Part shown: positions 9,501-18,618 of the stretch, in pieces
Numbering within the stretch: the first letter of the stretch is position 1
Layout of the letters: every line of letters begins with the position of its first letter
Origin: Adlercreutzia mucosicola DSM 19490
Lineage (GTDB): Bacteria; Actinomycetota; Coriobacteriia; Coriobacteriales; Eggerthellaceae
Length of the DNA: 64,000 nt
NCBI RefSeq assembly: GCF_000422625.1
Contig: NZ_AUGK01000015.1
Span: 6,267 to 70,266 of the forward strand
Reading direction: 5' to 3'
Made by a program: the position numbers and the translations under genes
The notes under the pieces: model-generated
Databases searched by the model: none
What the model was told of the DNA's origin: nothing
Seen by the model: only the letters and a program-made list of their open reading frames with translations

Positions 9501-11473
9501 TAGTCATCGGCATCAAGACCGAGTCCTCCGGGCCGGTGAGCGTGGTCGACGAGAGCGGCAACGTATTCACCGCCGATTTCCTGCGGGGCGAGGACGGCCA
9601 GCCGGTGCGCAACGCCGACGGATCCTACACGCTGGTGCTCGACCCGACGGCCGTGGGGAGCGGCAAGCTTTCCATCCGCCAGGAGCCCAACGGGGCCTAC
9701 ACCGGCACCACCTGGAACTTCGACGTCACCGTGCTGCCCCAGCCCAAGATCGCGCCGGCTCCGGCCCTGTCGAAGAGAGCCGAGAACCTGACGCACCCGG
9801 ACGGGCCGACGCAGCCGGGCGACCGCATCCGCTACACGGTGACGGCCTCGAACGCGGCGGCCGGGTCACTGTGGACCGACGTCGTGGTCACCGACCCGCT
9901 GCCGGCGTGCCTGGAGCTCGCGGGGGCCTCGGTGGTGCTCGTGGGCGCTGACGGGGTAAAGCGGACGCTCTCCGCCGCCGCGCCCGGGGCCGCGCCCGCG
10001 CCGGGGCAGTACGCCCTCTCATCACCGGGCGCCGACGGGCGGCGCACGCTGACGGCCCCCGTCGGCGACATCGGCGGCGGGCGCAGCGCCGTCCTCACCT
10101 TCGAGTGCACCGTGCGCGGGGACGTCGACTTCTCCGACCCGGCCGCCGTCGACCTGGGCAACGTCGCCTCGGCGGATGGCAAGCGCCCGAGTCCCGACGA
10201 CCCGGACGGCCCCGACGTGGGGCCGGTGGCGCCGCCCGACACCGACCCGGCGACGCCGCCCGGCGGCGGGACCGTGGCGCCGGCCGACCCCGACGTTCGG
10301 GTGTCCAAGAGCGTGGAGAACCTGAGCGCGCCGGGCGCCAAGGTGACGCACCTGGGGGACCGCCTGCGCTACACAATCGAGCTCTCGAACGCCGGCGCCG
10401 CCAACAGCTGCCTCATGGGCGCCGCCGTGTCCGACCCGCTGCCGGCGGGCATCGAGCCGGTGCCCGGCACCCTGCGCCTGTCGATCGACGGAGGGGAGCC
10501 CGTCGCCGTGCCCGACGAGGCCTACGACAGGGGCAGCCGCACCATCGCCGTGGCCTGCGGCGATGTGTGGGGCGGCCACGGGGCCGTGCTCGTCTTCGAC
10601 GCGACCGTGGGCGAGGCGGCGCTCGGCGCCAACGTGGCCAACATCGCGCTCGGCCACGGCAAGATGCCCTCCGAGAACCCCGGCTCGCGCCCCGAGGACC
10701 CCGAGCCCGGAGGGCCCGCGGAGCCCCCGGCGGGCGAGCCCGAGGCGTCCTCGCCGCCGGCGGTCCCGCCCGTCGTGGTGGGCGGCGACCCGGAGGAGGG
10801 CGACGTGTCGATCGCCAAGACCGCCGAGAACGCGAGCCGCGACGACGGCACCACCCATGTGGGCGACACCGTGCGCTACGAGATAGCCCTGCGCAACGAG
10901 GGGGCGGGCACGAGCTGGATGGACGCGGTGATCCGAGACGAGGTGCCCGAGGGGCTGGAGCCCGTGAGCGGCACCATCCGCCTGACGCTGCCCGACGGGA
11001 GCGAGGTGGCCGTGGACGACGAGGCCTACGACCCGAAGACGAGGACGCTCGCCGTGGCCTGCGGCCACCTCCACGGCGGGCAGGCCGCCGTCCTCTCCTT
11101 CGACGCGCTCGTGACCGAGGCCGCCGTGGGCGCCGACATCGGCAACGTGGCGGTCGGCCACGGGACGCCGCCGAGCAGCTGGGACCCCGACGGCGAGTCG
11201 CCCGAGCCGGGCGCGCCCTTCGACCCGCCGGAGGGATGGGACGCCTACGACCGCTCGCACGGCAAGGTGGTGTCCGAGCCCGCCTACCCGCCGGGGGTCG
11301 ACCGGCTCGGCGGCGTGCTGCCCGGCGACGAGGGCGGCAAGCAGCGCACCACCATCGCCCACAAGCTCGCCCAGACCGGCGACGCCCTGGCCGCGATCGC
11401 CGGCACCGCCCTTGCCGGCGCGCTCGCGGCGGCCGCCCTCGCCCTGGCGAGCCGCCGGCGCCGGACGCGGTAG
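6592..11473 (+). CDS. second giant LAQTG adhesin-like protein, out of frame at a C9 tract
   Basis: The gene starts at ATG 6592 with AAGGAG seven bases upstream and encodes a signal peptide (MKEKR..., hydrophobic core, AFAEP cleavage region). Translation as read stops at TGA 6724-6726. The frame carrying the rest of the protein is open from the C-run at 6704-6712 to the stop at 11471-11473. Removing one C (8 instead of 9) fuses them into one 1626-residue protein: signal peptide, Pro/Ala-rich linker, beta-helix-like Gly-rich region, Ig-like middle, three DUF11-like repeats and a terminal LAQTGD sorting signal. It therefore resembles the upstream paralogue over its whole length. Long coding integrity after the shift argues for a phase-variable gene or a sequencing error rather than an old pseudogene. 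Confidence 0.8.
6704..6712. repeat. C9 homopolymer tract, candidate contingency locus
   Basis: Nine C follow 'GA' codons near residue 38 of the second adhesin, directly after the signal peptide. With nine C the frame ends within five codons. With eight C it reads ETPPIEFSEP and continues about 1590 codons. Confidence 0.85.
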
Positions 11474-11521
11474 GAGGCGCGGGACGCCTCCCGACTATTC
11501 GCAGGGCCGCCGCCCGAATGC

Positions 11522-11656
11522 GCGGGCGGGCTGAAAGCCGCCCCTACGGAGAGCTGCAGGGTTACGGGCGGCTTAGACTTCGTAGGGGGCGGCTTTAGCC
11601 GCCCCGTGAGACAGATTATGGTTGCGGGCGGGATGAATCCCGCCCCTCCGGGGCAT
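11522..11656. repeat. cluster of three REP-like palindromic units
   Basis: Units at 11522-11549, 11581-11610 (inverted) and 11624-11656 share the pattern GGCGG(G).CTGAAA.CCGCCCCTACG or its complement; the last ends CCGGGGCATG. Related units occur at 23617-23636 and 48435-48590. They lie between the convergent adhesin and valS genes. A short stem (11473-11492) right after the adhesin stop may terminate that gene. Confidence 0.65.
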
Positions 11657-11686
11657 GGCGGCGGCACGAGAAGTCGGAGCACACGC

Positions 11687-11713
11687 AAAAGGCCGCCCCT
11701 CGGGCGGCCTTTC
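11687..11713. terminator. bidirectional intrinsic terminator, adhesin/valS
   Basis: AAAAGGCCGCCC, loop, GGGCGGCCTTT. The hairpin has an A-run on the left and a T-run on the right, so it can serve both convergent genes; it lies about 40 bases past the valS stop. Confidence 0.75.
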
Positions 11714-11750
11714 GGTTGATACGGAATGCGAGCGGTAAGAGCTGGCTTCG

Positions 11751-14411
11751 CTAGCCCAGCTCGGCCAGCTGGGCCTCGATGCGGGCCAGCTTGTCGGCCA
11801 GATCGGCCAGCTTCGCCTTGTCCTTCTCCACGATCTCGGGCGCGGCCTTCGCCAGAAAGCCCGGGTTGGAGAGCTTCTTCTCGAACTTGGCAACATCTTT
11901 GGCCAGGCCATCGCGCTCGCGGGCCAGACGCGCCCGCTCGGCATCGAAGTCCACATGGCCCGCCAGCACGATGTACACCTCGAGCCCCGAACCGAGCACC
12001 ACGGCGCTCTCGGCAGGCTTGGACGTTTCCACGGCCACCTCGAACTCCTCCACGTTGGCCAGCTGGCCGATGAGGTGCGCTTGGGCCAGCAGCAGGGCCG
12101 CGTCGGCCTCGGCCGCCACCTTCACGGCCACGGGCAGGGCCACCTTCGGCGAGATGCCGTAGCGCGAGCGGGTGGAGCGCACCGCGCCCACCACCTCGCA
12201 CACCATGGCAATGGCACGTTCGGACTCCTCGTCCACGAAGCGGCTGAGCTCGGCGGCATCGGGCCACGGCGCCACAATGAGCATGGGCGCGGCGGTGTCG
12301 CCCTTGGGCATCTCGCCGTAGACCTCCTCGGTGATGAACGGCATGATGGGATGCAGAAGGCGCAGAATCTGCCCCAGCACGAACACCAGGTTGCGCTGGC
12401 AGGCGGCGCGGTCGGTCGGATCGGCGTCGGCGGCCAGGCGCGCCTTGGAGAACTCGATGTACCAGTCGCAGAACTCGTTCCACACGAAGCTGTACAGCTC
12501 GCGGGTGATCTCGCCGAACTCGAAGTTGTCGTAGGCCGCGTCCACCGCCGCCACGACCTTCGCCAAGCGGGAGAAGATCCAGCGGTCGGCCGGCGTGACC
12601 GGCTCGGGCGCGCCGGGCTCGTATCCCTCCAGGTTCATGAGCACGAAGCGGCTCGCGTTCTTCACCTTGTTCGCGAAGTTGCGGGAGCTTTCCAGCTTGG
12701 CCTCGTTGAACTTCATGTCCTGGGCGCCGGTCACCTGCATGAGCAGGCCGAAGCGCATGCCGTCGGCGCCGTAGTCCTCCATGAGGCGCAGCGGGTCCAC
12801 GCCGTTGCCGCGGCTCTTGGACATGGGCTTGCCGTCGGCGGCCATGACCGTGGGATGGATGATGACGTCCTCGAAGGGAATGGTGTTATCGCAGCAGTAC
12901 ATGGAGGCCATAACCATGCGCGCCACCCAAAGCCCCATGATGTCGCGGGCCGTGGAGAGCACCTGGGTCGGGTAGGCCGTGCGCATCTGGGGCGCGTCCA
13001 TGCCCTCTTCCGTCCAGCCCATGGTGGCAAAGGGCCACAGCTGGCTGGAGAACCAGGTGTCCAGCACGTCGTCGTCCTGGCGCACCGGCGCCCCGCACAC
13101 CGGGCAGACCTCCACCTCGTCCACCGAGGCGTCCTCCCAGCCGCACTCATCGCAGTAGTACATGGGAATGCGGTGGCCCCACCACAGCTGGCGCGAGATG
13201 CACCAGTCCTTCAAATTCGCGAGCCAGTCCAAATACACTTGCTTCCACCGAGCCGGGTGGAACTGGATGGAACCGTCCTCCACCACGCGGGCGGCGGCCT
13301 CCTTCAGGCCGTCCACGGCCACGAACCACTGCTCGGATTCCCAGGGCTCCAGCTTGGTGTGGCAGCGGTAGCAGGTCATGACCGAGTGGTCGTGGTCCTC
13401 CACATGATCGAGCAGGCCGAGCTCCTCGAAGGCGGCCACCACGGCCTCGCGGGCCTCGTCGCGGTCCATCCCCGAGAACTTCCCGTAGCCTTCCACCACG
13501 TGCGCCGTCTCGTCGAAGATGTTGATGCGGGGAAGCCCCGCCTTCTCCCCCATGGCCCAGTCGTTGGGGTCATGGGAGGGGGTCACCTTCACGCAGCCGG
13601 TGCCGAACTCGGTGTCCACATGCCAGTCGGCGAAGATGGGAATCTCGCGATCCACCAGCGGCAGCTTCACCGTCTTGCCAACGAGATGCCCGAAGCGCTC
13701 GTCCTTGGGGTTCACGGCCACGCCGGTGTCCCCCAGCATGGTCTCGGGGCGCGTGGTGGCCACGACCAGGTACTCCAGGCCGTCCACCGGCTCGGTCAGG
13801 GGGTAGCGCAGGTACCACAGATGTCCCGCCTCGTCCACGTACTCGGCCTCGTCGTCGGCGATGGCCGTGGTGCAGCTCGGGCACCAGTTCACGATGCGCT
13901 TGCCCCGATAGATCAGCTTGTCGCGGTACCAGTCCACGAACAGCTTCCGCACGGCGCGCACGTAGGAGGGCTCCAAGGTGAAGTGCTCGTCGGAGTAGTC
14001 GCAGGAGCAGCCCATGCCCTTGATCTGGTTCACGATGGTGGTGCCGTACTCCTCACGCCACTTGTAGCATTCCCCGATGAAGGCCTCGCGGCCGATCTCC
14101 AGGCGGCTGATGCCAGCCTCGGCCAGGCGCTTGTCCACCTTGGTCTGGGTGGAGATGCCCGCATGGTCGGTGCCGATGATCCAGCGGGTCTGAAAACCGC
14201 GCATGCGGGCGCGGCGGATGCAGGCGTCCTGGATGGTGTCGTTTAAGGCATGGCCCATGTGCAGCACGCCGGTGATGTTCGGCGGCGGGATGACGATGGT
14301 GTAGCTCTCGCCGGCATGCTCGCCAAAGCCCGGCGTGCGCTGGAAATAGCCGGCGTCCTTCCACGCCTCGAAGATGGGCCGCTCCATGGCGGCGTAGTCG
14401 GTCTGGGTCAT
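11751..14411 (-). CDS. valS: valine--tRNA ligase
   Basis: An 886-residue class-I aminoacyl-tRNA synthetase that charges tRNA-Val. Visible features are the HIGH-type motif in 'PPPNITGVLHMGHA' (H51-H54), the CP1 editing domain, two Cys pairs in 'YYCDECGW' and 'CPVCGAP', the KMSKS-type 'KPMSKSRGNG' and the C-terminal ValRS coiled coil ending 'LADKLARIEAQLAELG'. The ATG at 14411 is chosen because AAGGG lies at proper distance; the ATG six bases upstream would overlap its own ribosome binding site. It lies 81 bases downstream of clpX on the same strand. That gap is too short for a T-box leader. Confidence 0.97.
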   Translation of the reverse strand: MTQTDYAAMERPIFEAWKDAGYFQRTPGFGEHAGESYTIVIPPPNITGVLHMGHALNDTIQDACIRRARMRGFQTRWIIGTDHAGISTQTKVDKRLAEAGISRLEIGREAFIGECYKWREEYGTTIVNQIKGMGCSCDYSDEHFTLEPSYVRAVRKLFVDWYRDKLIYRGKRIVNWCPSCTTAIADDEAEYVDEAGHLWYLRYPLTEPVDGLEYLVVATTRPETMLGDTGVAVNPKDERFGHLVGKTVKLPLVDREIPIFADWHVDTEFGTGCVKVTPSHDPNDWAMGEKAGLPRINIFDETAHVVEGYGKFSGMDRDEAREAVVAAFEELGLLDHVEDHDHSVMTCYRCHTKLEPWESEQWFVAVDGLKEAAARVVEDGSIQFHPARWKQVYLDWLANLKDWCISRQLWWGHRIPMYYCDECGWEDASVDEVEVCPVCGAPVRQDDDVLDTWFSSQLWPFATMGWTEEGMDAPQMRTAYPTQVLSTARDIMGLWVARMVMASMYCCDNTIPFEDVIIHPTVMAADGKPMSKSRGNGVDPLRLMEDYGADGMRFGLLMQVTGAQDMKFNEAKLESSRNFANKVKNASRFVLMNLEGYEPGAPEPVTPADRWIFSRLAKVVAAVDAAYDNFEFGEITRELYSFVWNEFCDWYIEFSKARLAADADPTDRAACQRNLVFVLGQILRLLHPIMPFITEEVYGEMPKGDTAAPMLIVAPWPDAAELSRFVDEESERAIAMVCEVVGAVRSTRSRYGISPKVALPVAVKVAAEADAALLLAQAHLIGQLANVEEFEVAVETSKPAESAVVLGSGLEVYIVLAGHVDFDAERARLARERDGLAKDVAKFEKKLSNPGFLAKAAPEIVEKDKAKLADLADKLARIEAQLAELG

Positions 14412-14492
14412 CCTCATCCCTTCTCTGCGAAATCGGTGGGTACGGAACACGGCGCCGGCGCCCCCATGGACGCACGGCGCCGCCCATAGCTG

Positions 14493-15893
14493 CTAGGAAG
14501 CGTGCAGGGCTCCCTCGGTGTTGGCCCGGGGCTTGATGACCGGCTTCGTCTCGCCGGTGATGTCGCTGGCCCGCACGGTCACCTGGGAAGCGCCGTCGAA
14601 CTCGGGCAGGTCGTACATCACGTCCATGAGCACGCGCTCGCAGATGGAGCGCAGGCCGCGGGCGCCGGTACCGTGCTCGACGGCCTCGTGGGCGATGGCC
14701 GTCAGGGCCGCCTTGTCGAAGGCCAGGCGGCAGTCCTCGAACTCGAACATGCGGGTGTACTGCTTCACGAGCGCGTTCTTCGGCTCCACGAGGATGCGCA
14801 CGAGGTCTTCCTCGGACAGCTCGGAAAGCGACGTGATGACCGGGATACGACCCACGAACTCGGGGATCATGCCGTACTTGTTCAGATCCTCGGGAAGCAC
14901 CTGGCGCAGAAGCTCGGCCTCGGACTCCTTCTTGGAGGCGGCCAGCTCGCTCGCGAAGCCCAGCGAGGTAGTGCCCACGCGGCTCGCCACGATGTCGGCC
15001 AGGCCCACGAAGGCGCCGCCCAGGATGAACAGGATGTTGGTGGTGTCGATGGGGATGAGCTCCTGCTGGGGGTGCTTGCGACCGCCCTGGGGCGGCACCG
15101 AGGCCTCGCAGCCCTCGACGATCTTCAGCAGGGCCTGCTGCACGCCCTCGCCGGACACGTCGCGGGTGATGGAGAGGTTCTCGGCCTTGCGGGCGATCTT
15201 GTCGATCTCGTCGATATAGATGATGCCGATCTCGGCCCGGGGCACCTCGAAGTCGGCGGCGGTGATGAGCTTCAGCAGGATGTTCTCCACGTCCTCGCCC
15301 ACGTATCCCGCCTCGGTGAGCGTGGTGGCGTCGGCGATAGCGAAGGGCACCTGCAGGGTGCGGGCCAGGGTTTGGGCCAGAAGCGTCTTGCCCGAGCCCG
15401 TGGGACCGATGAGCATGATGTTGCTCTTGGCCAGCTCCACGTCGCCCTCGGCGGCCGCAGCCCCCATGGAGATGCGCTTGTAGTGGTTGTACACGGCCAC
15501 GGACAGGGCCCGTTTGGCCTCCTCCTGGCCCACCACGTGCTCGGACAGGCGCGCGTACAGCTCGTGGGGCGTGGGCAAGTCTCCCAGCACCTCCGCCGGG
15601 GTGGGGGCGTTGTCCACCACGGGGCTCACGTCGCGCTGCAGCTGCGCCTCGGGCGGGTTGCCCCAGCGGCCGGCGGCGCGCTGGGCGTCCTCGTCCATCA
15701 TCTCGAATTCCTGGGCCATGGAAAAGCCCAAGTCGCGCATCATGGCGTCGGCGCACACCGAGATGCACTCGTCGCAGATGTAGATGCCGTTGGGACCGGA
15801 GATCATGGCGTTCACCTGGTCGGGCGTCTTGCCGCAGAACGCGCAGAAGTAGTTGTCCTCGGGCGGATTGTAATCGCTATGGCGGTGGTTCAT
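14493..15893 (-). CDS. clpX: ClpX, ATP-dependent unfoldase of the ClpXP protease
   Basis: A 466-residue AAA+ unfoldase. The N-terminal zinc-binding domain has Cys17, Cys20, Cys40 and Cys43 (CAFC...CDEC). The AAA+ core has Walker A GPTGSGKT, Walker B 'IIYIDEIDK', and a sensor-2 region with '[10 protein letters not shown]'. It is slightly longer than typical because of an insert after the zinc domain. It starts six bases after the clpP stop, so the two form an operon; the products assemble to degrade tagged proteins in the cytoplasm. Confidence 0.97.
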   Translation of the reverse strand: MNHRHSDYNPPEDNYFCAFCGKTPDQVNAMISGPNGIYICDECISVCADAMMRDLGFSMAQEFEMMDEDAQRAAGRWGNPPEAQLQRDVSPVVDNAPTPAEVLGDLPTPHELYARLSEHVVGQEEAKRALSVAVYNHYKRISMGAAAAEGDVELAKSNIMLIGPTGSGKTLLAQTLARTLQVPFAIADATTLTEAGYVGEDVENILLKLITAADFEVPRAEIGIIYIDEIDKIARKAENLSITRDVSGEGVQQALLKIVEGCEASVPPQGGRKHPQQELIPIDTTNILFILGGAFVGLADIVASRVGTTSLGFASELAASKKESEAELLRQVLPEDLNKYGMIPEFVGRIPVITSLSELSEEDLVRILVEPKNALVKQYTRMFEFEDCRLAFDKAALTAIAHEAVEHGTGARGLRSICERVLMDVMYDLPEFDGASQVTVRASDITGETKPVIKPRANTEGALHAS

Positions 15894-15899
15894 GATGTC

Positions 15900-16532
15900 C
15901 TATTCGCTCTTCTTCTGGCCGGGCATGGCACCGTGGTGGTAGATGATCTCGTCCACGAGGCCGTACTCCTTGGCCTCCTCGGCGGTCATGTAGTTGTCGC
16001 GCTCGGTGTCCAGCTGGATGCGCTCGATGGACTGGCCGGTGTTCTCGGACAGGATCTTGTTCAGGCGCTTGCGGGTCTTCAGCATGAAGTCGGCCACGAT
16101 GGCGATCTCGGTCTGCTGGCCCTGGGCGCCGCCGAGCGGCTGGTGGATGAGCACCATGGAGTTCGGCAGCACGAAGCGCTTGCCCTTGGTGCCCGAGGAC
16201 AGGAGCACGGCGGCCATGGAGGCGCACTCGCCGATGCAGATGGTGGACACGTCGCACTTGATGAAGTTCATGGTGTCCAGAATGCCGAGGCCTGCCGTGA
16301 CCGAGCCGCCCGGGGAATTGATGTACAGGGAGATGTCCTTATCGGGATCGGTGGCCTCCAGGTGCAGCAGCTGGGCCACCACGGAGTTGGCCACGTGGTC
16401 GTCGATCTGCTCGCCCAAGAAGATGATGCGGTCGTTCAGCAGGCGGCTGTAGATGTCGTAGCTGCGCTCGCCCCGGGGCGACTGCTCGATGACGTAGGGG
16501 ATGAGGGCGTTGCTCGCGCGTTCGATGCCCAT
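15900..16532 (-). CDS. clpP: ClpP, proteolytic subunit of the Clp protease
   Basis: A 210-residue S14 serine peptidase. The catalytic triad is at Ser105 (ECASMAA), His130 (LIHQP) and Asp179 (TERD), with the same spacing as E. coli ClpP. It forms the double-heptamer barrel that partners ClpX, encoded immediately downstream. The leader holds a hairpin (AGGGCCGC/GCGGCCT, 16555-16572). The upstream gap to tig contains a terminator and a palindromic element, so clpPX has its own promoter; none is clearly recognisable. Confidence 0.97.
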   Translation of the reverse strand: MGIERASNALIPYVIEQSPRGERSYDIYSRLLNDRIIFLGEQIDDHVANSVVAQLLHLEATDPDKDISLYINSPGGSVTAGLGILDTMNFIKCDVSTICIGECASMAAVLLSSGTKGKRFVLPNSMVLIHQPLGGAQGQQTEIAIVADFMLKTRKRLNKILSENTGQSIERIQLDTERDNYMTAEEAKEYGLVDEIIYHHGAMPGQKKSE

Positions 16533-16662
16533 AGGTGCCTCTCTTTCGCAAATAGGGCCGCGTTATGCGGCCTGTCTATAGTTCAGAACCATATTGCTAT
16601 ACATCCGTTCGCAATGCAAGCCAAACGGGGAAATGAACACAGCAGCAAAGGCTGAGTGCAGA
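16533..16662. other. clpP leader and upstream region
   Basis: No gene is visible. The 16555-16572 hairpin lies within the likely clpP leader, and two TTGCGAA-like boxes (about 16547-16553 and 16610-16616) flank an AT-richer stretch. No promoter can be assigned with confidence. Confidence 0.4.
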
Positions 16663-16772
16663 GGGAGTGCCCGGTGTTCTGACCGAGCGAGTTCCGCAGC
16701 GACTGCGACAGTCCAGTGGACTGTCGCACAAAGCGAGGACTGCCCGAGCGAATCAGAATACCGGGCACTCCC
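16663..16772. repeat. palindromic element, copy A of a variable-core family
   Basis: Outer arms 16663-16682 and 16753-16772 match at 19 of 20 positions. The core TGCGACAGTCCA (16704-16715) pairs perfectly with TGGACTGTCGCA (16717-16728). Flanks of the core (TTCCGCAGCGAC on the left, AAGCGAGGA on the right) recur in copy B at 18476-18597 and, inverted, in copy C at 59452-59515. Confidence 0.75.
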
Positions 16773-16793
16773 GACCGCGAGGAGCCACTACAG

Positions 16794-16819
16794 AAAGGGC
16801 GGGGTCTCCCCCGCCCTTT
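16794..16819 (-). terminator. intrinsic terminator of tig
   Basis: AAAGGGCGGGG (16794-16804), short loop, CCCGCCCTTT (16810-16819), 21 bases past the tig stop on the minus strand. Confidence 0.75.
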
Positions 16820-16839
16820 GCGATTCGCCGTGAGACGTG

Positions 16840-18246
16840 CTACTCGGCAGCTTCCTCCTCGGCGTCGGCCTTCTTGGCGGCCTTCTTCTTCGCGGGCTTC
16901 TTGGCGGCCTTCTTCTCATCGGCGGCCTTCTGGGCGGCGAAGTCGACCTCGGTCACCTTGGCGTTCTCCATGAGGTCCTCGATGGCGGCCTGACGCAGCA
17001 GACCGGTGCGCAGCAGGTGCAAACGGCCCGCCTCGCGCCACTCCTTCTCCAGGGCCGCGGGATCCTCCGCGCCGCTCTTGGCGAATTCGGCGGCGATGGC
17101 CTCATCGGTGATCTCGACGCCGGCGTGGCGCGCCCAAGCCTCAAGGGCGAGCTCTTCCTTCACATGGTCGGCGGACTGGGCCTTCAGGTCGGCCTTGAAC
17201 TGGTCGGCCGTGATGCCCTGGCTGGCCAGGTAGGCGTCGAAGGTCATGCCGGCGCGCTGCATCTGGGTGAAGAAGTCCTGCAGAAGCGAAGTCTCGGCCT
17301 CGTTCACCAGGGCCTCGGGAGCCTCGCCCTCGAAGCGCTCGATGAGCTGGGCCATGATGGCGTTCTCCTTGATGCGGGGCATGATGGAGGCCTTCTGCAT
17401 GGCGATGGACTGCTTGATCTGCTCGCGCATGTCCTCCACGGACTCGAAGCCCATGGTCTCCTTGGCCCACTCGTCGGTGATCTCGGGGACGGCCTTCTTC
17501 TTCACCACGTTGCAGGTGACCTCGAAGGCGACGGTCTTGCCGGCCTGGTCGGCCAGAAGCGGGGCGGTCTCGTCGGCGGGCACCTCCAGGGTGAACTCCT
17601 TGGTCTGGCCCTTCTTCATGCCCATGATCTCGGCGTCGAAGGCCTCGGGGAGCAGCCCGGTGCCCGGTCCGTACAGGCGCGACTCGCTCGTGAGGGAGGC
17701 GATCTCGTTGCCCTCGGCGTCGGTGGCCTTGATGGCCAGATCGGCGTAGTTCTCCGGCTTCATCTTCGTGGCGGCAGACGCGTCCTCGAAGGTGGTGTAG
17801 TGCTCGGCCATGGCAGACACCTGGTCGTCGATCTCGGCCTCGGTGGCCTCGGCGAAGGGCAGCTCGATCTCAACGGCGTCGTAGCTGGTCAGCTCCACCT
17901 CGGGGCGCAGCTCCACGGTGAACACCACGGTGTAGGGCTGGCCGGCCTGGACCAGCTCGTTCTCCTCCATGGCGGGCGTGCCCGCGGGAGCCAGCTTCTC
18001 GGCCTCGATGGCGGCCGGATACGCGCTGTTAATCAGCTCGTCGGTCACCGTGGCCAGCACGGCCTCGGCGCCGAGCGCATTGTCGATAACCGGGCGCGGG
18101 GCCTTGCCGCGGCGGAAGCCCGGGAAATTGTACTTGCGAGCGAAGTCCTTGTAGGTCTTGGTGATGCGGCCGTCAACGTCGGCGGCATCGATGGTGACGG
18201 TGACCTTGGCCTTGTTGCCCTCAAGGGCCTCAACTTTTGTTTCCAC
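16840..18246 (-). CDS. tig: trigger factor, ribosome-bound chaperone
   Basis: A cytoplasmic chaperone and peptidyl-prolyl isomerase that meets nascent chains at the ribosome exit. The N-terminal ribosome-binding signature is 'FPGFRRGKAPRPV'. A central FKBP-like PPIase domain (about 160-245) and a long helical C-terminal domain follow, then a Lys/Ala/Glu-rich tail that is extended here. I prefer the GTG start at 18246 because GGAGGA lies seven bases upstream and the protein then begins METKVEALEG like relatives; an in-frame ATG at 18261 would add five residues. It is monocistronic, ending at a clear terminator. Confidence 0.95.
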   Translation of the reverse strand: METKVEALEGNKAKVTVTIDAADVDGRITKTYKDFARKYNFPGFRRGKAPRPVIDNALGAEAVLATVTDELINSAYPAAIEAEKLAPAGTPAMEENELVQAGQPYTVVFTVELRPEVELTSYDAVEIELPFAEATEAEIDDQVSAMAEHYTTFEDASAATKMKPENYADLAIKATDAEGNEIASLTSESRLYGPGTGLLPEAFDAEIMGMKKGQTKEFTLEVPADETAPLLADQAGKTVAFEVTCNVVKKKAVPEITDEWAKETMGFESVEDMREQIKQSIAMQKASIMPRIKENAIMAQLIERFEGEAPEALVNEAETSLLQDFFTQMQRAGMTFDAYLASQGITADQFKADLKAQSADHVKEELALEAWARHAGVEITDEAIAAEFAKSGAEDPAALEKEWREAGRLHLLRTGLLRQAAIEDLMENAKVTEVDFAAQKAADEKKAAKKPAKKKAAKKADAEEEAAE

Positions 18247-18401
18247 GAATAATTCCTCCATCGTTTCCTAGCACGGCGCGAAACCTGTGCCCGCGCCCAC
18301 ACTTCCTCGGCGATCCGCCAGGCGGGTCTCCCGCGGAAGCGCACAGCTGCCCATTATGCCACAACCTCCACAACCTGGCTACAATTCCCCGCCCCGGACA
18401 C
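18247..18401. other. tig upstream region
   Basis: About 155 bases without a gene. It should contain the tig promoter on the minus strand. No box pair is clear enough to call. Confidence 0.4.
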
Positions 18402-18430
18402 AAAAAAGAGACGCGGGCAACCCGCGTCTC
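18402..18430 (-). terminator. intrinsic terminator for minus-strand membrane-protein genes
   Basis: GAGACGCGGG (18408-18417) pairs with CCCGCGTCTC (18421-18430). On the minus strand it is followed by six T (A-run 18402-18407). It lies about 190 bases after the 18619 stop, beyond palindromic element B. Confidence 0.75.
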
Positions 18431-18475
18431 AGAAGGAACGGATAGGGCGCCTCCTCCCCGTGACCCGACAAAGCA

Positions 18476-18597
18476 GGCCCCGCCTGCGGGGAGGGAGTCC
18501 GCTCGCAGATTCTGCAGCGACGAGAACAGGACTCTATATCCTGTTCTCCCCAGCGAGGACCGCTCGAGCACGGCGCCTCTTCCCCGCAGGCGGGGCC
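18476..18597. repeat. palindromic element, copy B, with perfect 17-bp terminal inverted repeats
   Basis: Arms 18476-18492 and 18581-18597 are exact inverted repeats. The core hairpin GAGAACAGGA (18522-18531) pairs with TCCTGTTCTC (18539-18548). Sequences around the core (TTCTGCAGCGAC; CAGCGAGGA) match copy A, while arms and core differ. Confidence 0.8.
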
Positions 18598-18618
18598 GGA
18601 AAAAGCGAAAAGCGACCC

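Noticed and set aside
14412-14492. T-box riboswitch before valS
   Set aside because: Only 81 bases separate clpX and valS, too short for a T-box, and no AGGGTGGNACCGCG-like element is present.
14502-16655. Long plus-strand frame opposite clpX and clpP
   Set aside because: It is the complementary shadow of two well-recognised genes, rich in His/Gly/Val with no motif.
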